Part shown: positions 32,592 through 40,547 of the stretch, piece by piece
How the letters are laid out: the number at the start of each line of letters is the position of its first letter
Position numbering within the stretch: position 1 is the stretch's first letter
Origin: an uncultured Arsenicibacter sp.
GTDB taxonomy: Bacteria; Bacteroidota; Bacteroidia; Cytophagales; Spirosomataceae
Assembly (NCBI RefSeq): GCF_945952095.1
Contig: NZ_CAMFHL010000022.1
Span: 1-50,411 of the forward strand
Reading direction: 5' to 3'
Length of the DNA: 50,411 nt
Translations under genes and position numbers: made by a program
Notes under the pieces: model-generated
What the model saw: the letters and a program-made list of their open reading frames with translations, nothing else
Databases searched by the model: none
What the model was told of the DNA's origin: nothing

Positions 32592-32678
32592 GAGTTTCTA
32601 AGTCTGGATGTGTGAAAGACGTTTACGGCTTCGTTATTGCTTAATCCGGCGACGGGGCAGAAGGTAAGTCAGTAATGG

Positions 32679-32686
32679 TAAATTTG
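32679..32686 (+). promoter_or_regulatory. Candidate -7 box for the cytochrome/DUF1553 operon
   Basis: TAAATTTG matches TAnnTTTG exactly and lies about 98 bases upstream of the preferred ATG at 32784. No good -33 TTG was found. Confidence 0.38.
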
Positions 32687-32783
32687 TTCAGAAACAGGGC
32701 GGAAGCAGCCTGACTGAACAGGGATTGAAATGGGTAATTCCGGACCGGTTTGTGCTTTTACACCTATAGTTTCATCGCGGATT

Positions 32784-35567
32784 ATGAAGCCAAAAGCCAT
32801 TGTTCTTGCCGGGTTGATTGCCGTTTTGGCCTTGTCGTCTTTTTCGCTGCTCGACGTCTTTGACCAGAAGGTTGACTTCAACACGCAGATTAAGCCCATT
32901 CTGAATAAAAACTGCATTGCCTGTCACGGCGGCGTTAAAAAAACGGCCGACTACAGCCTGCTGTTCCGGCATGAAGCGCTGAAACCGGGCAAGTCGGGCA
33001 AGCCGTCGATTGTGCCGGGCGATGCCGGTGCCAGCGAACTGATCCGCCGGTTAACGCTGTCGGACCCTGAGGAGCGCATGCCGCTGGAGGCTGCTCCGCT
33101 GAAAGACGAAGAAATCGAGCTGCTGCGTACGTGGATTGATCAGGGTGCCGAATGGGGAAATCACTGGGCCTATACGCGTGCAGAAAAGCCTGAATTACCG
33201 TCTATTGGCTCGTTCTGGAGCCGTCTGGGGCTTGTTGCCGATAATGCAACGGCCTGGATCAAAAATGAAATCGATTACTTCATTGCCGATAAATTAACGC
33301 CAATGGGGCTGCAACCGTCGGCGGAGGCCGGTAAGGCGACCCTCCTGCGGCGCGTAAGCCTCGACCTGACGGGCCTGCCACCGACCGAAGCACAGACCGC
33401 CCGTTTTCTGGCCGATAAATCACCAGATGCTTATGAAAAGCTGGTAGACAGTTTGCTGGCAACGCCCGCGTACGGCGAACGATGGGCAGGTATGTGGCTC
33501 GATTTAGCCCGGTATGCCGATACCAAGGGTTATGAGCGCGACCCCGGCCGGAAAATCTGGCGTTACCGCGACTGGCTCATCAAGGCGTTTAACAGCGACA
33601 AACCGTACAACCAGTTTGTGACCGAACAGCTGGCCGGTGACCTGCTGCCGGTGGCGGAAGGTGATACGACCTGGGAGTCTAAGCTGATTGCCACAGGGTT
33701 CCACCGCAACACCATGACCAACGACGAGGGGGGTACCCAGGACGAAGAGTTCCGGACGGCGGCCGTTATTGACCGGGTCAATACAACCTGGGATGTCTTT
33801 CAGGGAACCACCTTCGGGTGTGTGCAGTGCCACAGCCATCCGTATGATCCGTTTGTCCACGAAGACTATTACAAGTACCTGGCCTTCTTCAACAATACCC
33901 GCGACGAAGACGTAACGACTGACACACCTAAACTCCGGTTCTACACCGGTCCTGATTCGGCGAAGGTGCAGGCGTTGTCGCGCTGGGTAAAGCAGCATGC
34001 CACCACCCCGCAACAGGCGCAGGTCCGCAACCGTGAGCTAATGCAGCTGCTGCGGGTGATGGAGCCCAAAATTAACTCACACGATTTCGATCAGTACGTC
34101 AATGCATCGCTGCTGGATGCTAAATACTTTGGTTTTCAGCACGGTGGTTCGGCCAGGGTCAAACAGGTGACCATGACCAATAAACGCCGGCTGTATCTGG
34201 CGTGGGGGACCAATGCGCCTGATGCGGTGGTTACCTTCCGCGACGGCAGTCTGAGCGGGCCGGTACTGCTAGAGTTAAAGGTGCCCAAAACGGGGAATGC
34301 CTGGAAGGATTCCGTTATGATTTTCCCGTTTCCGGCTTTGTCGGGCAAACACGATATACACATGTCGGTGCAAAGCCCCGCCAACCCGAAAGAATGGACG
34401 ATGATCAAATGGGTGTCGTTCCTAGAAACGTTGCCCGGACAGAAACCGGAACTACCGGATTCGCTGGACCGGAACATTGCCGGTTTGCTGAATGCGAAGC
34501 CGGACGATACGCCGGTCTTCTGGGAAGGCTCAGGCGATCTGAAGCGGAAAACGCAGGTCTTTGACCGTGGCAACTGGCTGGTCAAGGGGAAGGAAGTCCA
34601 GCCGGATGTGCCGTCGTCCTTACCGCCACTGCCCAAACAGGCACCGAAAAACCGGCTGGGGCTGGCACAGTGGATGGTCAGCCGCGAGCACCCGCTGACG
34701 GCACGGGTGGCGGTTAACCGCTTCTGGGAACAGCTCTTCGGGACGGGAATCGTTGAAACCGTCGAAGACTTCGGAACCCAGGGCATTGCCCCGACCCACC
34801 GCGAGCTGCTCGACTACCTGGCCGTCACTTTCATGGAAGATGACCATTGGAGCGTCAAGAAAATGCTGAAGCGGATGGTCTTGTCGGCGACCTACCGGCA
34901 GCGTTCAGAGGCCTCCGCTGATATGCTGGAGAAGGATCCGTTTAACCGTTATTTTGCCCGTGGCCCGCGTGTCCGGCTCTCTGCCGAGCAGGTGCGCGAC
35001 CAGGCGCTGGCCGTCAGCGGCTTGCTGAGCGGGAAAATGTTCGGCCCCAGTGTGATGCCGCCGCAGCCGGATGGTATCTGGCAGTCGCCCTACAACGGCG
35101 ATTCCTGGAATCAGAGCCAGGGCGATGATCGTTACCGGCGGGCGTTGTACACGTACTGGAAACGAACGGCGCCGTATCCGTCAATGATTACCTTTGACAG
35201 CCCGAGCCGTGAGTTTTGCCAGCTCCGCCGCCTGCGTACCAACACACCCTTGCAGGCATTGGTAACGCTCAACGATCCGGTCTATGTCGAAGCGGCCGAG
35301 CAGCTGGCCTGCTACATGCTCGACCACGGTCAGACCCCGGAGCAGCGGATTCAGTCGGCGTTCCGGCGGGTGATGCTGCGCGATCTGGCCCCGAAGCGGC
35401 TGGGCGTATTGACACGGCTATACCGGACCACGGAAGCGCATTACCGGCAGTACCCCGACGAGGCCCGCAAGCTGCTGGCCCGCGCCGATGCCACGCCCCA
35501 GCAAGCCGCCCTGACCGTAACGGCCAACACATTACTGAATCTGGATGAGGTGATTACGAAGGAATAA
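32784..35567 (+). CDS. Planctomycete-type cytochrome c / DUF1549 / DUF1553 protein
   Basis: A 927-residue exported protein. A signal peptide or anchor (MKPKAIVLAGLIAVLALSSF) is followed by a planctomycete-type cytochrome c domain with heme motif CIACH at residues 44-48. DUF1549 (about 155-365) contains the invariant CVQCHSHPYDPF near 346. An inserted beta-sandwich resembling a carbohydrate-binding module (about 450-560) follows. DUF1553 (about 620-880) carries LAQWMVSREHPLTARVAVNRFWEQLFGTG and FDSPSREFCQLRRLRTNTPLQALVTLND. Such proteins pair with DUF1501 proteins and are suspected to act on complex glycans, without firm proof. The ATG at 32784 is preferred over 32730. Its partner lies downstream beyond the DUF559 element. 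Confidence 0.92.
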   Translation: MKPKAIVLAGLIAVLALSSFSLLDVFDQKVDFNTQIKPILNKNCIACHGGVKKTADYSLLFRHEALKPGKSGKPSIVPGDAGASELIRRLTLSDPEERMPLEAAPLKDEEIELLRTWIDQGAEWGNHWAYTRAEKPELPSIGSFWSRLGLVADNATAWIKNEIDYFIADKLTPMGLQPSAEAGKATLLRRVSLDLTGLPPTEAQTARFLADKSPDAYEKLVDSLLATPAYGERWAGMWLDLARYADTKGYERDPGRKIWRYRDWLIKAFNSDKPYNQFVTEQLAGDLLPVAEGDTTWESKLIATGFHRNTMTNDEGGTQDEEFRTAAVIDRVNTTWDVFQGTTFGCVQCHSHPYDPFVHEDYYKYLAFFNNTRDEDVTTDTPKLRFYTGPDSAKVQALSRWVKQHATTPQQAQVRNRELMQLLRVMEPKINSHDFDQYVNASLLDAKYFGFQHGGSARVKQVTMTNKRRLYLAWGTNAPDAVVTFRDGSLSGPVLLELKVPKTGNAWKDSVMIFPFPALSGKHDIHMSVQSPANPKEWTMIKWVSFLETLPGQKPELPDSLDRNIAGLLNAKPDDTPVFWEGSGDLKRKTQVFDRGNWLVKGKEVQPDVPSSLPPLPKQAPKNRLGLAQWMVSREHPLTARVAVNRFWEQLFGTGIVETVEDFGTQGIAPTHRELLDYLAVTFMEDDHWSVKKMLKRMVLSATYRQRSEASADMLEKDPFNRYFARGPRVRLSAEQVRDQALAVSGLLSGKMFGPSVMPPQPDGIWQSPYNGDSWNQSQGDDRYRRALYTYWKRTAPYPSMITFDSPSREFCQLRRLRTNTPLQALVTLNDPVYVEAAEQLACYMLDHGQTPEQRIQSAFRRVMLRDLAPKRLGVLTRLYRTTEAHYRQYPDEARKLLARADATPQQAALTVTANTLLNLDEVITKE

Positions 35568-35570
35568 CCA
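35561..35570. repeat. Left copy of a 10-bp target-site duplication
   Basis: GGAATAACCA occurs here, spanning the DUF1553 stop codon (TAA at 35565-35567), and again at 36343-36352, where its last base is the A of the DUF1501 ATG. The two copies flank the DUF559 element. Confidence 0.75.
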
Positions 35571-35690
35571 TTACCCCACCCCAACCCCTCCCCTTGAAAT
35601 AAGGGGAGGGGCTTTAGAAATCTGAAACGCACCCCCTCTCCTGTTTTTCAGGCCGGGCCGACGATTCGGGAGGGGCAAGGGGTGAGGTAA
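35571..35690. repeat. 120-bp unit with its own inverted ends (MITE-like)
   Basis: The unit starts TTACCCCACCCC and ends GGGGTGAGGTAA, whose complement TTACCTCACCCC differs by one base. Inside are a CCCCTCCCCTT/AAGGGGAGGGG hairpin (35586-35612) and a second imperfect stem CCCCCTCTCC/GGGAGGGG. It has no coding frame. Confidence 0.65.
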
Positions 35691-35691
35691 A

Positions 35692-35795
35692 TTACCTCTA
35701 ACCTCCTATATGATTAGCCTTGAAATAAGGGGAGGGGCTTTAGTACCCGGAAATATCCATCAGGCCGGGCCAACGATTCGGGAGGGGGCTACTAT
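35692..35795. repeat. Second, degenerate copy of the palindromic unit
   Basis: This copy begins TTACCTCTAACCTCC and repeats two segments of the first unit: CCTTGAAATAAGGGGAGGGG (first at 35592, again at 35718) and CAGGCCGGGCC(G/A)ACGATTC (first at 35649, again at 35761). It lacks the GGGGTAA end, consistent with being the true left end of the gene-bearing element. The remaining bases to 35883 are an AT-rich leader for the DUF559 gene without an obvious promoter box. Confidence 0.6.
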
Positions 35796-35883
35796 TAGTT
35801 TATATTGGTTGATTTGAAAATTGCCGTGATTTCTTGACAGAGAAGGTATTGTTGGTCTAAAACCTGATTCTTAATGATTTACT

Positions 35884-36255
35884 ATGGCACAATTAATTCA
35901 CAACCGTAAGACTCTTGAGGAAATACGCAGAACGTTACGTCGCGAAGCAACGTCTGCAGAACAGCTATTGTGGCAGCAGATAAGAAATAAACAGTTAGGT
36001 TATAAATTCCGGCGTCAGCATAGTATCGGTTCGTTCGTGGTTGATTTTTATTGTCCGGAAAAAAGATTGGTTCTGGAGATCGATGGCAACATTCATGATA
36101 AGCCTGACATACAGATAAATGACCGGGAGAGGGACTGCGTTTTAGCAGATATGTACATTCGGGTACTACGGATTAAAAATGATGATATTTATGATCGGAT
36201 GGCAGATACGTTACTAACTATCTGTAAGCATCTGGATTCAGACTGGTCTATTTAA
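35884..36255 (+). CDS. DUF559 protein, Vsr/PD-(D/E)xK-like nuclease
   Basis: A 123-residue protein of the DUF559 family, predicted to share the fold of very-short-patch-repair and restriction-type endonucleases. The presumed active-site residues are D54 in FVVDFYCPEKR, E65 and D67 in LVLEIDG, and H71. The conserved start region EATSAEQLLWQQIRNKQLGYKFRRQHSIG is complete, and so is the end VLRIKNDDIYDRMADTLLTI. The gene is clearly AT-richer than the genes on both sides. It is enclosed by inverted G/C-rich palindromes and a 10-bp direct repeat. I infer that the protein nicks or cuts DNA in support of the element's movement, by analogy with repeat-linked nucleases; this has no direct proof here. 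Confidence 0.88.
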   Translation: MAQLIHNRKTLEEIRRTLRREATSAEQLLWQQIRNKQLGYKFRRQHSIGSFVVDFYCPEKRLVLEIDGNIHDKPDIQINDRERDCVLADMYIRVLRIKNDDIYDRMADTLLTICKHLDSDWSI

Positions 36256-36292
36256 CGAAAAAGTTATTGTAGCGTAAAGCCAACAATGGAAA

Positions 36293-36339
36293 CTCACCCC
36301 CTCCCCTGAATTCAGGGGAGGGGGCAGGGGGTGGGGTAA
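36293..36339. repeat. Right palindromic end of the DUF559 element
   Basis: A perfect 28-bp palindrome (36297-36324, half CCCCCTCCCCTGAA) is followed by CAGGGGGTGGGGTAA. Its reverse complement starts with the same 12 bases as the left end at 35571. Confidence 0.75.
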
Positions 36340-36342
36340 ACT

Positions 36343-36352
36343 GGAATAACCA
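36343..36352. repeat. Right copy of the 10-bp target-site duplication
   Basis: GGAATAACCA, identical to 35561-35570. Its final A is the first base of the DUF1501 start codon. Confidence 0.75.
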
Positions 36353-37824
36353 TGGAAAAACTCATAAAAGAACTCCAGGCAGCGGCGCTGCAGCGCGAAA
36401 CGCGGCGGCATTTCCTGCACACCTGTTCAACGGGGCTGGGCGCTATGGCACTCGGCGCGTTTATGGGAAGCTGCGGGCCGGAGAAGCAGAAACCGGTGGC
36501 TGATGCCGGTGCGGGCGATAGAGTGCCTCAGTTTGCGCCCAAAGCCAAACGGGTTATTTATATCCACATGGCCGGTTCACCGAGTCAGCTGGAGTTGTTC
36601 GACTACAAACCGGAACTGGTTAAATACAACGGTAAGGACTGTCCACAGGCGTTGCTCGAAGGCAAGAAGTTTGCCTTTATCCGTGGTGTGCCGAAAATGC
36701 TCGGTCCCCAGGGCAAGTTTGCGCAGTATGGCCAATCGGGGGCATGGGTGTCGGATTACATGCCGCACTTTCAGCGCGCCGTTGATGAGGTTACGTTCCT
36801 GAAAGCGATGCATACGGATCAGTTCAACCATGCGCCGGCGCAGTTGCTGATGCACACGGGCAGTGCCCGGTTGGGCCGGCCAAGCATCGGGTCATGGGTA
36901 ACGTATGGACTTGGTACAGAAAATAATGACTTGCCGGGGTTCATCGTGCTGGCCTCGGGCGGTAAACAGCCGGACGCCGGTAAATCGATCTGGGGAAGCG
37001 GCTTCCTGCCAACGGTCTATCAGGGCGTGCAGTGCCGGACAGAAGGCGATCCGGTCTTGTATGTGTCGGATCCGGCGGGGATGAACCGCGACATCCGGAA
37101 GCAGACTATTGACGCAATCAGCGAGATCAACCGGCAGGCATACGACGAGGTGAAAGATCCGGAGATTCTGACGCGGATCAGCCAGTATGAGCTGGCGTTC
37201 CGGATGCAGATGTCGGTGCCGGATGCCATGGATATCAAAGGCGAACCGCAATACATGCTCGATATGTACGGTGTTCAGCCTGAAAAAGGGTCATTTGCCC
37301 GTAACTGCCTGCTGGCCCGTCGCCTGGTTGAGCGGGGCGTGCGGTTTGTCCAGTTGTTCGACTGGGGCTGGGATACCCACGGCACAGGTCCCGATGGTGC
37401 TATCGACATTGGGCTGCGCGATAAATGCCGCGAATCCGACCAGGCCGTTACTGCCCTGCTGACTGACCTGAAACAGCGCGGTTTGCTGGAGGACACGCTG
37501 GTCGTCTGGGGCGGCGAGTTTGGCCGCACACCGATGCAGGAAAACCGCGATGGGCAGACCCTGCCGTTCATGGGCCGTGACCATCATTTAGATGCCTTTA
37601 CCGTCTGGATGGCCGGTGGGGGTGTCAAACAGGGCTTTACCTTTGGTGAGACCGACGATATTGGCTACTACGGGGTCAAAGACAAAGTGCATGTCCATGA
37701 CCTGCAGGCCACTATTCTGCATCTGCTTGGTTTCGACCACACCAAACTAACCTATCAGTTTCAGGGCCGCCCGTTCCGCCTGACCGATGTAGCCGGTGAG
37801 GTCGTCCGGCCGATTCTGGCGTAA
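36352..37824 (+). CDS. DUF1501 protein (sulfatase/phosphatase-fold), exported
   Basis: A 490-residue protein with an alkaline-phosphatase-like fold and unknown activity, the usual partner of DUF1549/DUF1553 cytochromes. The N-terminus has a Tat-like RRHFLHTC motif, a hydrophobic stretch and a possible lipobox ending at C (MGSCG), so it may be an exported lipoprotein. Conserved DUF1501 segments are YIHMAGSPSQLELFDYKPEL, QLFDWGWDTHG, LVVWGGEFGRTPMQE and GRDHHLDAFTVWMAGGGVKQG. With the DUF559 element removed it would start two bases after the upstream stop codon, so the genes were probably one operon. The insertion may now separate their expression. Confidence 0.92.
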   Translation: MEKLIKELQAAALQRETRRHFLHTCSTGLGAMALGAFMGSCGPEKQKPVADAGAGDRVPQFAPKAKRVIYIHMAGSPSQLELFDYKPELVKYNGKDCPQALLEGKKFAFIRGVPKMLGPQGKFAQYGQSGAWVSDYMPHFQRAVDEVTFLKAMHTDQFNHAPAQLLMHTGSARLGRPSIGSWVTYGLGTENNDLPGFIVLASGGKQPDAGKSIWGSGFLPTVYQGVQCRTEGDPVLYVSDPAGMNRDIRKQTIDAISEINRQAYDEVKDPEILTRISQYELAFRMQMSVPDAMDIKGEPQYMLDMYGVQPEKGSFARNCLLARRLVERGVRFVQLFDWGWDTHGTGPDGAIDIGLRDKCRESDQAVTALLTDLKQRGLLEDTLVVWGGEFGRTPMQENRDGQTLPFMGRDHHLDAFTVWMAGGGVKQGFTFGETDDIGYYGVKDKVHVHDLQATILHLLGFDHTKLTYQFQGRPFRLTDVAGEVVRPILA

Positions 37825-37918
37825 ATTATTGAGTGATTGAGTGAACTGTTGCTTTTTAGTTCTGCATATCAGACTTTGAGCCCTTAGTCGCAACTAATTT
37901 TGTTCTTTTTAGTTGACC

Positions 37919-39136
37919 TCAATGCTGCTTCGACAGGGTTCGCCGGGCGAGGATGAGGCTGATCACGGTCAGGACCGCACCGGCGGCAAACGGCGCGCCC
38001 GGGAAATAAAACGGGGTGGCCGGAGCGGTGAAGTACGAAAACAGGTAGGTCATCACCAGCGGGCCAACAATTGACGTTAGGCTGATCAGACTCGTCAGTG
38101 CCCCTTGCAGCTCACCCTGCTCATTGCCTGGTACCTGCCCCGAAATAATCCCCTGGAGCGACGGCCCCGCAATGCCGCCGAGTGAATACGGCACCATAAA
38201 GGCAAACATCATCCAGCTCTGTGTCGCCAGCGCAAAGCAGACAAACCCAATGGCGTACATCAGCAGGCCGACATACACCGACCGCTGCTGCCCCAGCTTC
38301 GGAATCAGTACGCGGCTTAAGCCACCCTGCACGATCCCGATCATCAGGCCGATAAACGCCAGCGAGAGCCCGACCGTTTTCTCCGACCATTTAAACTGCT
38401 CCATCGTAATGAATGTCCATGTGCTCTGCATGGCGTGGCCGGCAATGTAGATGAATACCAGCGACGTAACCAGCCCGATAATTACCGGATAGCGGCGGAT
38501 TTGCGCCAGAGCACCCACCGGATTGGCCCGCTTCCAACTGAATGGCCGGCGGTTTTCCGGCTTCAGCGATTCAGGCAGCACAAAGAAACCGTAAATCACG
38601 TTCAGCAACGTCAGACCGGCCGAAACGAAAAACGGAATCCGTGAGCCGTATTGCCCTAACAGACCACCAATGGCCGGGCCAATGATGAAGCCCATCCCGA
38701 AGGCCGCTCCGATTAGTCCGAAGTTCTGTGCCCGCTTTTCCGGCGGACTTACGTCGGCAATGTAGGCGCTCGCAGTAGTAAAGCTGGCACCGGTAATACC
38801 GGCAATGATCCGCCCCACAAACAGCAGGGTAATGTTGGGCGCAATGCCTTGCAGGATATAGTCGAGGCCGAAACCAAGGAGGGAAAACAAGAGCACCGGA
38901 CGACGGCCGTAGCGGTCGCTGAGGCCACCCAGAACGGGGGCAAACAGAAACTGCATGGTGGCGTAGGCGAAGGTCAGCAGGCCGCTGTACTGCGATGCCT
39001 CGCTGAGATTGCCGTGAATGAGTTCTTCAATAAGTTTTGGGAAAACCGGAATCACAATGCCCAGACCGGTAACGTCGATGAGCAGGGTAATAAAGATGAA
39101 AATCATCGCGGCACTGCGCGGTGGTTTGGTTTCCAT
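37919..39136 (-). CDS. MFS transporter of the TetA/DHA1 drug:H+ antiporter type
   Basis: A 405-residue inner-membrane exporter with about 12 helices. Family motifs are TGLGIVIPVFPKLIEEL in helix 1, GGLSDRYGRRPVLLFS (motif A) in loop 2-3, and GRIIAGITGASFTTASAYIADVSP in helices 4-5. Overall it resembles the tetracycline-efflux TetA(A-like) branch, but housekeeping members of this branch are common in Bacteroidota, so resistance should not be assumed. The ATG at 39136 (METKPPRSAA) is chosen; an upstream in-frame start adds an untypical hydrophobic leader. It converges with the DUF1501 gene across 94 bases that contain a short ATTGAGTG duplication but no clear hairpin. Confidence 0.88.
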   Translation of the reverse strand: METKPPRSAAMIFIFITLLIDVTGLGIVIPVFPKLIEELIHGNLSEASQYSGLLTFAYATMQFLFAPVLGGLSDRYGRRPVLLFSLLGFGLDYILQGIAPNITLLFVGRIIAGITGASFTTASAYIADVSPPEKRAQNFGLIGAAFGMGFIIGPAIGGLLGQYGSRIPFFVSAGLTLLNVIYGFFVLPESLKPENRRPFSWKRANPVGALAQIRRYPVIIGLVTSLVFIYIAGHAMQSTWTFITMEQFKWSEKTVGLSLAFIGLMIGIVQGGLSRVLIPKLGQQRSVYVGLLMYAIGFVCFALATQSWMMFAFMVPYSLGGIAGPSLQGIISGQVPGNEQGELQGALTSLISLTSIVGPLVMTYLFSYFTAPATPFYFPGAPFAAGAVLTVISLILARRTLSKQH

Positions 39137-39265
39137 AAGAGCGGGGTAAAGGAAAAATAGAGCAAGGAAAAGGGAGAACCAGAGGGCCGCAGCCGCAGAA
39201 ACCATATGACAGGCTTTTCCGCAGCGTTGGCAGTCCGATTCTCCCCGAAATTAGTTTGGCGGCGG

Positions 39266-40399
39266 TTAAGCGTATGTATTCAGCATGACCGGCATCACCA
39301 GCATCAGAATATCTTCGTTTTCTTCTTTGTCGGCCGGTACCATGATCCCTGCGCGGTTCGGCGCCGACATCTGAATCGAGATCATTTTCGCCTGCATATT
39401 GCTCAGCATTTCGGCCAGCAGTTTTGCGTTGAAACCGATCTCCATCGGCTCGCCTTCGAAATCGCAAAGCAGCTTTTCGTTGGCTTCGTTAGCGTAGTCA
39501 AGATCTTCCGCAGACAGCGTCAGGGCGTTGCCTTTCAGACTCAGGCGAATCTGGTGCGTAGTCCGGTTGGCGTAAATCATGATCCGCTTCAGGGTCGTCA
39601 GCAGGTCCGTACGGCCAATCGTCAGCACGTTTGGATTCTTGGTCGGAATTGCGTTTTCGTAATCCGGGAAGCGCTCGTCGATCAGGCGGCAGATCAGCTG
39701 TGTCGGCCCGAACGAGAATGACGCGTTCGACTGGCTGAATTCAGCCCGTACCGTCAGGTTATCCGGCAGCGACGATTTCAGCAGTTGCAATGCTTTCCGC
39801 GGAATAATCATCGACGTGTTGGCCGATGTCTGGATGTCGGTCCGGCGGTAGCGGATCAGACGGTGTCCGTCAGTAGCGACAAACGTTGCCTGGTCTTCCG
39901 ACAGTTGTAGATAAACACCCGTCATAGCCGGACGCAGGTCATCGGTGCTTGTGGCAAAAACGGTATTGTTGATAGCACTCGCCAGGGCATCCGACGAAAT
40001 CTCAACCGACAGGTTCTTATTGACCGCCGGAATTTTCGGGAAGTCAATCGGGTTTTCGCCCGCCAGTTTGTAGCGGCCGTTGTCGGTCAGAATTTGTGTT
40101 CCGAACGTCTCTGTGTCAATATTGAACGTAATCGGTTGTTCGGGCAGGCTGCGGAGCGTGTCCAGCAACAGCTTGGCCGGAATCGCAATAGCACCGCTTT
40201 CGTTCGCTTCAACCGGGATTTGCGTCATCATAGTCGTCTGCAAATCCGAAGCCGTCACGGTCAGTACACCGCCCTCATCGTTCGAGTCAATTTTAAACAG
40301 AAAGTTCTCTAAAATCGGAACAATCGGATTGGTGGCAACAACGCCATTTATATGCGAAAGGTTTTTGAGCAGTACGGATGAGGATACGATGAATTTCAT
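39266..40399 (-). CDS. dnaN: DNA polymerase III subunit beta (sliding clamp)
   Basis: This is the ring-shaped clamp that holds the replicative polymerase on DNA. The 377-residue product starts MKFIVSSSVLLKNLSHINGVV and has three clamp domains; recognisable pieces are FLFKIDSNDEGGVLTVTASDLQTTM, LRPAMTGVYLQL, ATDGHRLIRY (domain 2) and the C-terminal domain ending in ILMLVMPVML, which contains the peptide-binding pocket. dnaA is not adjacent, as is common in Bacteroidota. The gene is followed on the minus strand by the MFS gene and preceded by gldG, from which it is separated by a terminator and its own promoter. Confidence 0.97.
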   Translation of the reverse strand: MKFIVSSSVLLKNLSHINGVVATNPIVPILENFLFKIDSNDEGGVLTVTASDLQTTMMTQIPVEANESGAIAIPAKLLLDTLRSLPEQPITFNIDTETFGTQILTDNGRYKLAGENPIDFPKIPAVNKNLSVEISSDALASAINNTVFATSTDDLRPAMTGVYLQLSEDQATFVATDGHRLIRYRRTDIQTSANTSMIIPRKALQLLKSSLPDNLTVRAEFSQSNASFSFGPTQLICRLIDERFPDYENAIPTKNPNVLTIGRTDLLTTLKRIMIYANRTTHQIRLSLKGNALTLSAEDLDYANEANEKLLCDFEGEPMEIGFNAKLLAEMLSNMQAKMISIQMSAPNRAGIMVPADKEENEDILMLVMPVMLNTYA

Positions 40400-40424
40400 A
40401 TCGGATACGTTTTGATAAAGTCAG

Positions 40425-40432
40425 CAAAAATA
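40425..40432 (-). promoter_or_regulatory. Candidate -7 box for dnaN
   Basis: On the minus strand this reads TATTTTTG, an exact TAnnTTTG match, 26 bases before the dnaN start codon. It lies directly beside the gldG terminator. Confidence 0.45.
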
Positions 40433-40439
40433 AGCAAAA

Positions 40440-40469
40440 AAGCGCTCCTTTTGGCATCAGGAAGCGCTT
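40440..40469 (-). terminator. Terminator of gldG
   Basis: AAGCGCTTCC and GGAGCGCTT arms form a stem on the minus strand, followed by a run of T. It separates gldG from dnaN. Confidence 0.8.
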
Positions 40470-40547
40470 ATTTTAACGGGTCTTAATGAATCTTTAACAC
40501 GGGCAGCCAACGAGGTTAACCGGTGATAATCACAGCTATGCCGGTCT

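Larger units (their letters stand above)
35571..36342. mobile_element. DUF559-carrying insertion with palindromic inverted ends
   Basis: About 770 bases separate two genes that normally adjoin. The left end begins TTACCCCACCCCAACCCCTC. The right end read on the minus strand from 36339 begins TTACCCCACCCCCTGCCCCC, so the first 12 bases are identical in inverted orientation. Both ends continue into a CCCCTCCCCT...AGGGGAGGGG hairpin. A 10-bp direct repeat GGAATAACCA flanks the block, immediately on the left and three bases beyond the inverted end on the right. The inside is AT-rich and contains one gene, the DUF559 nuclease. No known transposase is present. Confidence 0.7.

Noticed and set aside
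37825..37918. Possible terminator between DUF1501 and the MFS gene
   Set aside because: Only a short ATTGAGTG duplication and T-rich patches are visible; no stem of useful length was found.
37919..39136. Calling the MFS gene a tetracycline-resistance gene
   Set aside because: The motifs place it in the TetA-like branch, but many members are housekeeping exporters and there is no regulator such as TetR next to it.
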